From Streptomyces parvus (GTDB lineage Bacteria; Actinomycetota; Actinomycetes; Streptomycetales; Streptomycetaceae): 64,000 nt of DNA. This document shows positions 49,244 to 57,443 of the stretch, one piece after another. The stretch is taken from positions 372,001 to 436,000 of the forward strand of contig NZ_BMRY01000006.1 of assembly GCF_014648875.1 (NCBI RefSeq). The letters run 5' to 3'. Both the position numbers and the translations under genes were made by a program. Numbering within the stretch: position 1 is the first letter of the stretch; every line of letters starts with the position of its first letter. The notes under the pieces were generated by a model. The model worked only from the letters and a program-made list of their open reading frames with translations. It searched no databases and was not told the DNA's origin.

Positions 49244-50319
49244 CGTTTCTCCGGGAGGGGCGCGGCGAAGTCCCAGCCGGTGGCGAGGAGTCCGTCGACG
49301 GCGGCGACGGCGGCGGCGAGCCGCGTCTCGGGCGGGCCGGTCATCTCGATGAACCGGCGTCCGGTGCGGGTGAGTTCGGCGCGGAAGCGGTCGGTCATCC
49401 AGGGGCGCAGCTCCTCGCCGTCGCGCAGCCCGTCGTCCTCGAAGGCGACGCCCTCGTGGTCGGTGAGCAGCCACAGGTGGTGGTCGGCCCGGTCGGCGAT
49501 CTCCTCGACGAGGGGGTTGCGGCCGCCGACGTACCGCTCGTGCCAGACGGTGGTGGCGAAGGAGTCGGTGTCGCAGAACAGCACCGGGGATCCGGCCCGG
49601 GCGGCGGCCTCCTCGCGCTCGTTCTGGGTCCGTGCGATGAGCGGGAAGTCGTCGGTGGTGAAGGTGACGTCCTCCCAGGCGGCCCCGGGCCACCGTCCGC
49701 GCAGGCCGGCGAGCTTGTCCTCGCTGTACTCGCGCCCGTACTCGGCGACGTACCCCGTACGCGCCCACACCCCGCCGCGCGCCCGGTAGTGGGCGGCGAG
49801 CGCCCGGGCGAGGGTGGTGGTGCCGGTGGACTCCGCGCCGAGGACGACGACGCGGCGGGCGAGGCCGGCCCGTACGGGCGGCTGGAGGAAGTCCCAGCAG
49901 CCGACGGGGTCCTTGCGGACGGCGGTGCCGGAGACCGGGAAGAGGGTGCGGTCGGGGTCGACGAGCACGGACGCGGCACCGAAGCGGCGGCCCAGTTCCT
50001 CCCCGTACGCCTCCGAGGTGAAGACCGCGTCCACGCGCTCGGGCACGGCGGCCCTGAAGACGGCCATGTGCGCGTCCCAGACCGCCGGGTCGTTGACGTC
50101 CATGTGCGTGTCGTCGACCGCGCCGACCACCGTGACATCCGGGTGGATCTCGCGCATCCAGGCGACCCGGTCCGCGAGCGGGACGGACTCCACGGAGGCC
50201 GCGCAGACCAGCACGGTCAGCCGTTCGCAGCGGTCCCGGGCGGTCCGGACGAGGTGGTGGTGCCCGGCGTGCGGCGGGTAGAACTTGCCGAGGACCAGGC
50301 CGTGTCCGTAGCGCGTCAT
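49240..50319 (-). CDS. nadR: NadR-type NMN adenylyltransferase / nicotinamide riboside kinase
   Basis: 359 residues. The nucleotidyltransferase domain has GKFYPPHAGHHHLV (HxGH) and a C-terminal ISXXXR-like VSGTAVRKDP (residues about 135-145). The kinase domain begins VVVLGAESTGTTTLARAL, a P-loop in which the usual Lys is Thr. It lacks the N-terminal HTH of enterobacterial NadR, so it is enzymatic only. It turns nicotinamide riboside from PnuC into NMN and NAD. ATGA overlap with both neighbours. Confidence 0.92.
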   Translation of the reverse strand: MTRYGHGLVLGKFYPPHAGHHHLVRTARDRCERLTVLVCAASVESVPLADRVAWMREIHPDVTVVGAVDDTHMDVNDPAVWDAHMAVFRAAVPERVDAVFTSEAYGEELGRRFGAASVLVDPDRTLFPVSGTAVRKDPVGCWDFLQPPVRAGLARRVVVLGAESTGTTTLARALAAHYRARGGVWARTGYVAEYGREYSEDKLAGLRGRWPGAAWEDVTFTTDDFPLIARTQNEREEAAARAGSPVLFCDTDSFATTVWHERYVGGRNPLVEEIADRADHHLWLLTDHEGVAFEDDGLRDGEELRPWMTDRFRAELTRTGRRFIEMTGPPETRLAAAVAAVDGLLATGWDFAAPLPEKR

Positions 50320-50972
50320 ACGGCGGCCACCTCCGGGGTCCGGGCCTCGCGTGCGGTCACGTCGCGGTGCCAGTTGCGCAGGCCGACGACGCAGAGCGCG
50401 AGGAACCCGGCGTACAGCAGCGAGGTCAGATACAGCCCCTTGTGGGCGTAGAGCGGGATGTAGACCACGTCGGCGGCGATCCACAGCCACCAGGACTCCA
50501 GCCGCTTCCGGCACTGCCCGTACGTCGCCATCAGCGACAGGGACGTCGTCAGGGCGTCCCAGAACGGGACGGTGGAGTCGGTGGCCCGGGACAGCAGCAG
50601 CGTGATCGCGGCGGTCCCCACCACCCCCGCCGCGAGCAGCCAGGCCCATTCGGTGCGGGTCGTCCTGCGCACCGGCAGGACCGAGGTCCCTGGTCCACCC
50701 CCGTGGGTCCAGGTCCACCAGCCGTACGCGGCGAGGGTGATGAAGACGATCTGGAGACCGGCGTCGGCGTACAGACCGGCCTGGGTGAACAGCAGGATGA
50801 AGAAGAGGTTGTTGGCGATGCCGATCGGCCAGTTGGCGATGTGCTGGCGGGCCACGAGCCAGACGCAGAGCGCCCCGCTGCCGAAGCCCAGCACCTCGGT
50901 CCAGCTGACCGGGGTGTCCAGGACCGTCACCAGGGGCTGTTGCAGGGGATCGAGTATGTCCGCGAGGCTCAC
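50316..50972 (-). CDS. pnuC: Nicotinamide riboside transporter PnuC
   Basis: 218 residues with about seven membrane helices. PnuC motifs WPIGIANNLFFILLFTQAGLYADAGLQIVFITLAAYGWWTW and ESWWLWIAADVVYIPLYAHKGLYLTSLLYAGF (the WxxWixaDvvyiPLY element) are clear. It facilitates nicotinamide riboside uptake, trapped by NadR kinase. GTG start with AAGGAGG seven nt upstream; the palindrome at 50991-51007 lies 5 nt further up. First gene of the NAD operon. Confidence 0.95.
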   Translation of the reverse strand: MSLADILDPLQQPLVTVLDTPVSWTEVLGFGSGALCVWLVARQHIANWPIGIANNLFFILLFTQAGLYADAGLQIVFITLAAYGWWTWTHGGGPGTSVLPVRRTTRTEWAWLLAAGVVGTAAITLLLSRATDSTVPFWDALTTSLSLMATYGQCRKRLESWWLWIAADVVYIPLYAHKGLYLTSLLYAGFLALCVVGLRNWHRDVTAREARTPEVAAV

Positions 50973-50990
50973 GGGCCCGCCTCCTTCTTA

Positions 50991-51007
50991 ATAGTCACTC
51001 TGACTAT
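50991..51007 (-). promoter_or_regulatory. Palindromic operator of the pnuC-nadR-nrtR-ARH operon
   Basis: ATAGTCA-CTC-TGACTAT, 7-bp arms with 3-nt spacer, plus TT/AA symmetry further out. It overlaps a plausible -10 element (TATAGT on the minus strand, 51003-51008), and the pnuC ribosome site begins 5 nt downstream, so binding would block initiation. The NrtR-type protein of this operon is the obvious candidate. Confidence 0.72.
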
Positions 51008-51029
51008 AAAGGGTGGGCGGGGGCAGCAA

Positions 51030-51086
51030 AAGGCCCGCGGCCGGTTCTGTTCGAACTTTCCGAACGGGATACCGGCCGCGGGCCTT
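51030..51086 (-). terminator. Terminator of the pseudouridine synthase gene
   Basis: 16-bp stem AAGGCCCGCGGCCGGT (51030-51045) with its complement at 51071-51086 around a 25-nt loop that itself has a GTTCG/CGAAC pair. A short T-run follows on the minus strand. Confidence 0.88.
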
Positions 51087-51096
51087 GGTGAAGCTC

Positions 51097-52371
51097 TTAG
51101 AGGCCGACCTCGCGCATCAGCATGCCGACCTCGGTGTTGGTGAGGCGGCGCAGCCAGCCGGACTTCTGGTCGCCCAGCGGGATCGGCCCGAAGGACGTCC
51201 GCACGAGCCGCTCGACCGGGAAGCCGGCCTCGGCCAGCATCCGGCGGACGATGTGCTTGCGGCCCTCGTGGAGTGTCACCTCGACCAGGTAGTTCTTGCC
51301 GGTGTTCTCGACGACGCGGAAGTGGTCGGCGCGGGCGTAGCCGTCCTCCAGCTGGATGCCGTCCTTGAGCCGCTTGCCGAGGTCGCGCGGCAGCGGGCCC
51401 TGGATGGCGGCCAGGTAGGTCTTCTTCACGCCGTACTTCGGGTGCGTGAGGCGGTGGGCCAGCTCACCGTGGTTGGTGAGCATGATGATGCCCTCGGTCT
51501 CGGTGTCGAGCCGGCCGACGTGGAACAGCCGCGTCTCGCGGTTGTTCACGTAGTCGCCGAGGCACTGGCGGCCGTCCGGGTCCTCCATCGAGGAGACGAC
51601 ACCCGCGGGCTTGTTCAGCGCGAAGAAGAGATACGACTGGGCGGCGACGGTGAGGCCGTCGACCTTGATCTCGTCCTTGTGCACGTCGACGCGCATGCCC
51701 TGCTCGACGACGATCTCGCCGTTGACCTCGACGCGGGCCTGCTCGATCAGCTCCTCGCACGCGCGGCGCGAGCCCATGCCGGCCCGGGCGAGGACCTTCT
51801 GCAGCCGCTCGCCCTCCTGCTCGGCGCCCGGGTGGGTCTTGGGCAGCTTGATGTCGGGCTTGTTCGCGTACCGGTCGCGGTTGCGCTGCTCGATCTTGGC
51901 GTCCAGCTCCCGGGGGCGCGAGGGGGAGCCGCCGCGCCGGAAGCCGCCGCCGCTGCCGCCCTGCGCGGACTTCGGGCCGCCCTTGGCGCCGCCACGGGCC
52001 GCCGTGCCACGGCCCTTGCGGGGGCCGTCCTGGCCGCCGCGGGCGCCGGGGGCGTCGTTGCCGACGTCGTAGCGGCGCTCCTCGGGGCGGGGACGGCGGG
52101 GGCGCTGGTCCTGCTCGTCGCGCCCGCCCTGGAAGCCCTGGCGGCCGCCCTGGCCGCCGGAACGACCGCCCTGGCCGCTGCCGCCGCGTCCGCCGCCGCC
52201 CTGGCCACCGGAGCGTCCGCCCTGGCCGCCGCCCTGGCCCTGGCGGAAGGACCCGCCGCCGCGGCCACCCTGACCGCGCCCGCCGCCGCCCTGACCGCCG
52301 GGACGACCGCCCTGGCCGCCGCTCCGGCCGCTGCCGCCGCCGCTTCCGCTGTTCCTGCCACTGCTTCGCAT
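51097..52371 (-). CDS. rluB: Ribosomal large-subunit pseudouridine synthase, RluB/RsuA family
   Basis: 424 residues. The N-terminal 180 are extremely low in complexity (Gly, Arg, Gln, Ser repeats of the type GGQGGR), then an S4 domain (GERLQKVLARAGMGSRRACEELIEQARVEVNGEI), and the catalytic domain with GRLDTETEGIIMLTNHGEL carrying the catalytic Asp. It modifies uridine in rRNA. The ATG at 52369-52371 shares one base with the scpB stop (TGATG). The TTG at 52374 is an alternative. Confidence 0.93.
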   Translation of the reverse strand: MRSSGRNSGSGGGSGRSGGQGGRPGGQGGGGRGQGGRGGGSFRQGQGGGQGGRSGGQGGGGRGGSGQGGRSGGQGGRQGFQGGRDEQDQRPRRPRPEERRYDVGNDAPGARGGQDGPRKGRGTAARGGAKGGPKSAQGGSGGGFRRGGSPSRPRELDAKIEQRNRDRYANKPDIKLPKTHPGAEQEGERLQKVLARAGMGSRRACEELIEQARVEVNGEIVVEQGMRVDVHKDEIKVDGLTVAAQSYLFFALNKPAGVVSSMEDPDGRQCLGDYVNNRETRLFHVGRLDTETEGIIMLTNHGELAHRLTHPKYGVKKTYLAAIQGPLPRDLGKRLKDGIQLEDGYARADHFRVVENTGKNYLVEVTLHEGRKHIVRRMLAEAGFPVERLVRTSFGPIPLGDQKSGWLRRLTNTEVGMLMREVGL

Positions 52372-53027
52372 CAAAATTCCGTCTTGTCGTCTGCGTGAGT
52401 ATCCGGGGTGTCCGGTGCGTCCGGATCGAACGACGGCACACCCTCTAGCGTCTCAGCCTCGATCGCGTCCGCCTCCGGGAGGAAGGGCGCGAGCTCCGGG
52501 AGCTCGTCCAGGCCGCGCAGGCCCATTCGCTCCAGAAAGTAGTTCGTCGTCCTGTACAGGATCGCACCTGTTTCGGGTTCCGCGCCCGCCTCGGCCACCA
52601 GGCCCCTCTGGAGGAGGGTCCGCATGACCCCGTCGCAGTTGACTCCGCGGACCGCCGAGACCCGCGAGCGGCTCACCGGCTGCCGGTACGCGACGACCGC
52701 CAGGGTCTCCAGCGCGGCCTGGGTGAGCCGGGCGTGCTGGCCGTCCAGGACGAAGCCCTCCACGGCCGCCGCGTACTCGGGCCGGGTGTAGAACCGCCAG
52801 CCGCCCGCGACGAGCCGCAGGTCGAAGCCCCGGCGCTGCACGGTGTACTCGTCGGCCAGCTCCCGCAGCGCGTCCGCCACGGCTCTGCGGGGCCGCTGGA
52901 GCACCTTGGCGAGGTGGTCGACGGTCGCGGGCTCGTCGACGACCATGAGGACCGCCTCCAGGGCGGGCTTGAGGTCGAGCGAGGCGACCGCGCCCTCGTC
53001 CCGCTCCTGATCCGGCTGCTCGCTCAT
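52371..53027 (-). CDS. scpB: Segregation and condensation protein ScpB
   Basis: 218 residues. Two winged-helix domains, with LEAVLMVVDEPATVDHLAKVLQ, LTQAALETLAVVAYRQPVSRSRVSAVRGVNCDGVMRTLLQRGLV and YRTTNYFLERMGLRGLDELPELAPF (the ScpB signature). It binds ScpA and the SMC head in chromosome condensation. Acidic C-terminal tail. ATG overlaps the scpA stop by 4 nt; its TGA overlaps the pseudouridine synthase start. Confidence 0.95.
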   Translation of the reverse strand: MSEQPDQERDEGAVASLDLKPALEAVLMVVDEPATVDHLAKVLQRPRRAVADALRELADEYTVQRRGFDLRLVAGGWRFYTRPEYAAAVEGFVLDGQHARLTQAALETLAVVAYRQPVSRSRVSAVRGVNCDGVMRTLLQRGLVAEAGAEPETGAILYRTTNYFLERMGLRGLDELPELAPFLPEADAIEAETLEGVPSFDPDAPDTPDTHADDKTEF

Positions 53028-54058
53028 TCCCGTACGCCCTCCTCGTCCGTGCCGCCGTTCAGCTCCTGGTCGAACTCGTCCGTCACCACCGGCTCCGCGC
53101 CCTCCCCGCCGCACCAGGCCACCAGCAGGTCGCCCAGCGCCTCGTCCTGGTCCAGCGTGACGGCCTTCTCGCGGTACAGCTCCAGCAGGGCCAGGAACCG
53201 GGCCACCACGGTCAGGGTGTCCGGGGCGTCCTCGGTCAGCGTCCGGAAGCTGACCGCCTCCCCGGCCGCGCGCAGCCGCTCCACCACCAGGCCCGCCTGT
53301 TCCCGGACGCTGACCAGGGGGGCGTGGATGTGGTCCACGTACACCTGGGGCTTCGGCTTCGGCTGCATCGCCTTCACCGCGAGCTTCGCGAAGCCCTCGG
53401 GCCCGATGCTGATGACCACCTCGGGCAGCAGCTCGGCGTGCTGGTCCTCCAGGCCGACCGTACGCGGGTGGCGGCGGGCCTCCGACTCCAGGCGGCCCTG
53501 GAAGATCTCGGCGATCTGCTTGTACGCGCGGTACTGGAGCAGCCGCGCGAAGAGCAGGTCCCGCGCCTCCAGCAGCGCCAGGTCCGCCTCGTCCTCGACC
53601 TCGGCAGCGGGCAGCAGCCGGGCGGCCTTCAGGTCGAGGAGGGTGGCGGCGACGACAAGGAACTCGGTGGTCTGGTCGAGGTCCCAGTCGGGGCCCATGG
53701 CGCGGATGTACGCCATGAACTCGTCGGTGACCTTGGAGAGCGCGACCTCGGTCACGTCCAGCTTGTGCTTGGAGATCAGCTGGAGAAGGAGGTCGAAGGG
53801 GCCCTCGAAGTTCACGAGGCGGACGGTGAACCGCTTGTCGTCGGGCTCGGGCTCGGGCGCGCGCTCCGGCCCTGCCGGTACGGGAACGGCTTCCGGCTCC
53901 GGTACGGCCTCCGGCCCGGCCGCGGACTCCCTGACGGGCTCCGGTACGGATTCCGGCTCGGCTACCGGTACGGGCTCCGGCTCCGGAAACGCCGCCACGC
54001 CCGGTCCCCGGCCCAGGGCGCGGCGGCGCGGGGCGGCGGGATCGTCGGGCGTGGGCAT
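53024..54058 (-). CDS. scpA: Segregation and condensation protein ScpA
   Basis: 344 residues. An unusual N-terminal 75 residues of Pro/Glu/Val repeats (PEPEPVPVAEPES type) precede the kleisin domain: FTVRLVNFEGPFDLLLQLISKHKLDVTEVALSKVTDEFMAYIRAM, DQTTEFLVVAATLLDLKAARLLP and the C-terminal winged helix VARFLALLELYREKAVTLDQDEALGDLLV. It bridges the SMC dimer with ScpB. The Pro/Glu leader is longer than in most bacteria and probably disordered. Confidence 0.94.
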   Translation of the reverse strand: MPTPDDPAAPRRRALGRGPGVAAFPEPEPVPVAEPESVPEPVRESAAGPEAVPEPEAVPVPAGPERAPEPEPDDKRFTVRLVNFEGPFDLLLQLISKHKLDVTEVALSKVTDEFMAYIRAMGPDWDLDQTTEFLVVAATLLDLKAARLLPAAEVEDEADLALLEARDLLFARLLQYRAYKQIAEIFQGRLESEARRHPRTVGLEDQHAELLPEVVISIGPEGFAKLAVKAMQPKPKPQVYVDHIHAPLVSVREQAGLVVERLRAAGEAVSFRTLTEDAPDTLTVVARFLALLELYREKAVTLDQDEALGDLLVAWCGGEGAEPVVTDEFDQELNGGTDEEGVRE

Positions 54059-54140
54059 GGGGGTCCAGGGGTGGGGCGGCGGCGGTGGCGGGTCCCCGCG
54101 GTCGGGGGCCCTGCGGGGCAGGCTACCCGCGCCGTGCCGG

Positions 54141-54713
54141 TCAGCGGCCGCGCAGCCGCCGTACGAGGATGCTCGCGTCGCCCCGGGACTCCAGGTCGGC
54201 GAGGACCACCGCCACCGCCTCGCGGACGATACGGCCCCGGTCGACGGCGAGGCCGTGTTCGCCGCGCAGGACGAGCCGGGCGTGTTCGAGGTCCATCAGC
54301 TCCTCGGCGGAGACGTAGACCGTGATCTTCTCGTCGTGGCGTTCCCGGCCGCTGGGGCGGCGGTTCGCGCCGCGTGCGCCGCGCCTGCGCTGGGGCTGGA
54401 CCGCCGGTTGCTGCTCGGCCGGGGCGGCGGAGGGGGCGGGACGCTCACCGGCCTTGGCGGAGGGGGCTCGCTCGCCCTCGCCGCCACGGCCGCGTGCGTC
54501 GCCGCCGTCGGCGTCGGCCGCGGCGTGCTCCTCACGGTCGGCGGACGACGGGGCCTGGCCGGAGGGATCGCTCTCCCCGGCGGGCGCGGGCACCCGTGGC
54601 TCGCCGTTCGCCTTGCGCCGCCGCTCCGCGGGGGAGGACGGCTGGAGGCCCATCCCGCCTCCGGTGGTACGGAACAGTTCGTCGGCCCCCGGCAGACTCA
54701 CTCGGCGTGACAC
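54141..54713 (-). CDS. Small basic protein downstream of ParA, possible ribbon-helix-helix partner
   Basis: 190 residues. The first 120 are disordered (Ala/Gly/Glu/Arg) and the last 65 form the conserved part: RHDEKITVYVSAEELMDLEHARLVLRGEHGLAVDRGRIVREAVAVVLADLESRGDASILVRRL. The strand-helix-helix pattern (KITVYVSAEEL...RIVREAV) looks like a ribbon-helix-helix DNA-binding domain, as in ParG or Omega-like centromere binders. It overlaps the ParA-like gene by 16 nt. Domain identity is my reading, not a confirmed family. Confidence 0.68.
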   Translation of the reverse strand: MSRRVSLPGADELFRTTGGGMGLQPSSPAERRRKANGEPRVPAPAGESDPSGQAPSSADREEHAAADADGGDARGRGGEGERAPSAKAGERPAPSAAPAEQQPAVQPQRRRGARGANRRPSGRERHDEKITVYVSAEELMDLEHARLVLRGEHGLAVDRGRIVREAVAVVLADLESRGDASILVRRLRGR

Positions 54714-55858
54714 CGGGCGAGCACCTCCCTGGCGAGCTGGCGATAGGCGGCGGCGCCGACCGAGTTGGAGGCGTAGGTGGTGATGGGCTCACCGGCGACC
54801 GTGGTCTCCGGGAAGCGGACCGTGCGCCCGATGACCGTGTGGTAGACGTGCTCGTCGAAGGCCTCGACGACGCGCGCCAGGACCTCGCGGCTGTGCACCG
54901 TACGGGAGTCGTACATGGTGGCGAGGATGCCGTCGAGCTCCAGCTCCGGGTTGAGCCGCTCCTGGACCTTCTCGATGGTCTCGGTGAGCAGCGCCACCCC
55001 GCGCAGCGCGAAGAACTCGCACTCCAGCGGCACTATGACCTTGTGAGCGGCCGTCAGGGCGTTCACGGTGAGCAGACCGAGCGAGGGCTGACAGTCGATC
55101 ACGATGTAGTCGTAGTCGGCCATCAGCGGCTTCAGGGCGCGCTGGAGCGTGGACTCGCGGGCCACCTCGCTGACGAGCTGCACCTCGGCCGCGGAGAGGT
55201 CGATGTTGCTGGGCAGCAGGTCCATGTTGGGGACCGCGGTCTTGAGCAGGACGTCGTCGGCCGCCATGCCCCGCTCCATGAGCAGGTTGTAGACGGTGAG
55301 GTCCAGCTCCATCGGGTTGACCCCGAGGCCGACGGAGAGCGCGCCCTGCGGGTCGAAGTCGACGAGCAGGACCCGGCGTCCGTACTCCGCGAGCGCGGCG
55401 CCCAGGTTGATGGTCGACGTGGTCTTGCCGACGCCGCCCTTCTGGTTGCACATCGCGATGATCTTCGCGGGGCCGTGGTCGGTCAGGGGACCCGGGATCG
55501 GGAAGTACGGCAGGGGCCGTCCGGTCGGGCCGATGCGCTCGCGGCGCTGACGCGCGGCGTCGGGCGCGAGGGTGGCCGCGTACTCCGGATCGGGTTCGTA
55601 CTCGGCGTCGGGGTCGTAGAAGTGCCCCTCGGGCACCTCGGCGAAGTCGGCGAAGCGGTCGGTGTCCCGGCTGCTCTCGTTGCCGGCCGTGGCGTTCACG
55701 TGTGGGCCGTCCATCATCTGGGGGGCTGTCGTCATGTGCTGTTGGGTGGCGAAGGTGCGGACCGCGACGGAGCCGACAGCTTCGAGCCCGATCGGGCTCA
55801 GACCCCGTACAGGCATCCCTGGTTGACCACCCCCAGGAGTAATTGTCGACTCATTCAC
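54698..55858 (-). CDS. ParA-family ATPase
   Basis: 386 residues. About 130 disordered acidic residues precede a canonical ParA/MinD domain with deviant Walker A KGGVGKTTSTINLGAAL, VLLVDFDPQGALSVGLGVN, YIVIDCQPSLGLLTVNAL. It is distinct from the chromosomal ParA near oriC. With the overlapping DNA-binding-like gene and scpAB downstream, a role in chromosome or cargo segregation is likely. Confidence 0.92.
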   Translation of the reverse strand: MNESTITPGGGQPGMPVRGLSPIGLEAVGSVAVRTFATQQHMTTAPQMMDGPHVNATAGNESSRDTDRFADFAEVPEGHFYDPDAEYEPDPEYAATLAPDAARQRRERIGPTGRPLPYFPIPGPLTDHGPAKIIAMCNQKGGVGKTTSTINLGAALAEYGRRVLLVDFDPQGALSVGLGVNPMELDLTVYNLLMERGMAADDVLLKTAVPNMDLLPSNIDLSAAEVQLVSEVARESTLQRALKPLMADYDYIVIDCQPSLGLLTVNALTAAHKVIVPLECEFFALRGVALLTETIEKVQERLNPELELDGILATMYDSRTVHSREVLARVVEAFDEHVYHTVIGRTVRFPETTVAGEPITTYASNSVGAAAYRQLAREVLARCHAE

Positions 55859-56184
55859 AAGTCGTCTTACCTCCTTGGACGTGACCAGGCAACTTATCGA
55901 TAGGTCAGCGTGGCACCATGCCGACGATTGGCGACTCTATGGCGTGTCACCGGTCCGCAGCAACACAATCCGCCGGACCCGGCCCGATGTGTCGGCAATC
56001 GAACGCCTCGCTGTCAAGGGTGCACAGCGACCAAGCCGCACATTTCGCCGCCGTACGAAACGGGTAAAGGGTTATGTTCGGCGCGAGTTGCGCAAGGGCC
56101 TCACGGGGCCCGATACGCCTGCGGCCGGACCTTGCGCGGCAAGGTCCGGCCGGAGTCCCGATGTTGACGAAGTCGGTTGACCCG
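55859..56184. other. Intergenic region upstream of parA-like gene, with ald terminator
   Basis: 326 nt without a recognised gene. It must hold the parA-like promoter. The only clear structure is a hairpin (56123-56151): GGCCGGACCTTGC pairs with GCAAGGTCCGGCC, 3-nt loop, placed downstream of the ald stop at 56185 on the minus strand, hence the ald terminator. Confidence 0.7.
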
Positions 56185-57309
56185 TCAGCCGAGGAGCGTG
56201 CTCAGCTCGACGTGCGGGAGACCGTGCGCCTCGGCCACCTCGCGGTAAACCACCTGTCCCTCATGGGTGTTGAGGCCCTTGGCCAGCGCGGCGTCGCGGC
56301 GCAGGGCGTCCGCCCAGCCACGGTTGGCGAGCTCCACGATGTAGGGAAGCGTCGCGTTGGTGAGCGCGTAGGTGGAGGTGTTCGGGACCGCGCCGGGCAT
56401 GTTGGCGACGCAGTAGAAGACCGAGTCGTGGACCGGGAAGGTCGGCTCCGCGTGGGTCGTCGGACGCGAGTCCTCGAAGCAACCGCCCTGATCGATTGCA
56501 ATGTCGACAAGTACACTTCCGGGCTTCATCTTGGCGACGAGCTCGTTGGTCACCAGCTTCGGGGCCTTGGCTCCGGGGATCAGCACGGCGCCGATGACGA
56601 GGTCGGCCTCGACGACGGCCTTCTCCAGCTCGAAGGCGTTGGAGACGACGGTCTTCACCTTGGTGCCGAAGATCTTGTCGGCCTCGCGGAGCTTGTTGAT
56701 GTCGCGGTCGAGCAGCGTGACGTGGAAGCCGAGGCCCACGGCGATCTGCGTGGCGTTCCAGCCGGAGACGCCGCCGCCGATGACGACGGCCTCACCGGCG
56801 TGGGTGCCGGGGACGCCGCCGGGCAGCACGCCCCGGCCGCCGACCGAGCGCATCAGGTGGTACGCGCCGACCTGCGGGGCGAGGCGGCCCGCGACCTCGG
56901 ACATCGGGGCGAGCAGCGGGAGCGCGCGGTTCGCGGTCTCGACCGTCTCGTAGGCGATGGCGGTGGTGCCGGAGGCCAGCAGCGCGTCGGTGCACTCGCG
57001 GGAGGCCGCGAGGTGCAGGTAGGTGAAGAGCGTCTGGTCCTTGCGGAGGCGGTGGTACTCCTCGGCGACCGGCTCCTTGACCTTCAGCAGCAGGTCGGCG
57101 GCGGCCCAGACCTCGTCGGCGGTGGCCAGGATCTGGGCGCCGGCGGCGACGTACTCGGCGTCGGGGATGGACGAGCCGACGCCGGCGTCGTGCTCGATGA
57201 CGACCTGGTGGCCGTGGCGGACGAGCTCATGCACTCCGGCGGGGGTGATCGCCACCCGGAACTCGTTGTTCTTGACTTCGCGGGGGATGCCGACCTTCAC
57301 GTCGATCAC
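56185..57309 (-). CDS. ald: Alanine dehydrogenase
   Basis: 374 residues, the standard length. KVGIPREVKNNEFRVAITPAGVHELVRHGHQVVIEHDAGVGS with substrate-binding Arg and Lys (LLLKVKEP), catalytic His in LFTYLHLAASRE, NAD-binding VVIGGGVSGWNATQIAVGLG, and NMPGAVPNTSTYALTNATLPY. It interconverts alanine and pyruvate plus ammonia, NAD-dependent. Two GTGs (57309, 57300) compete as start; the first has AAGGA close upstream. Confidence 0.96.
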   Translation of the reverse strand: MIDVKVGIPREVKNNEFRVAITPAGVHELVRHGHQVVIEHDAGVGSSIPDAEYVAAGAQILATADEVWAAADLLLKVKEPVAEEYHRLRKDQTLFTYLHLAASRECTDALLASGTTAIAYETVETANRALPLLAPMSEVAGRLAPQVGAYHLMRSVGGRGVLPGGVPGTHAGEAVVIGGGVSGWNATQIAVGLGFHVTLLDRDINKLREADKIFGTKVKTVVSNAFELEKAVVEADLVIGAVLIPGAKAPKLVTNELVAKMKPGSVLVDIAIDQGGCFEDSRPTTHAEPTFPVHDSVFYCVANMPGAVPNTSTYALTNATLPYIVELANRGWADALRRDAALAKGLNTHEGQVVYREVAEAHGLPHVELSTLLG

Positions 57310-57443
57310 GGTCCTTGGCTCGGAGGGTCACCCGGGCACAACGGTGCACACCCGGACATATACAGCATAAATGGAGACGCCACGGAGGAACGCGGCAGAG
57401 CCAGTCTAATGAAGGACTTCGCGCTGTCTAGCCTTACAAAGCA

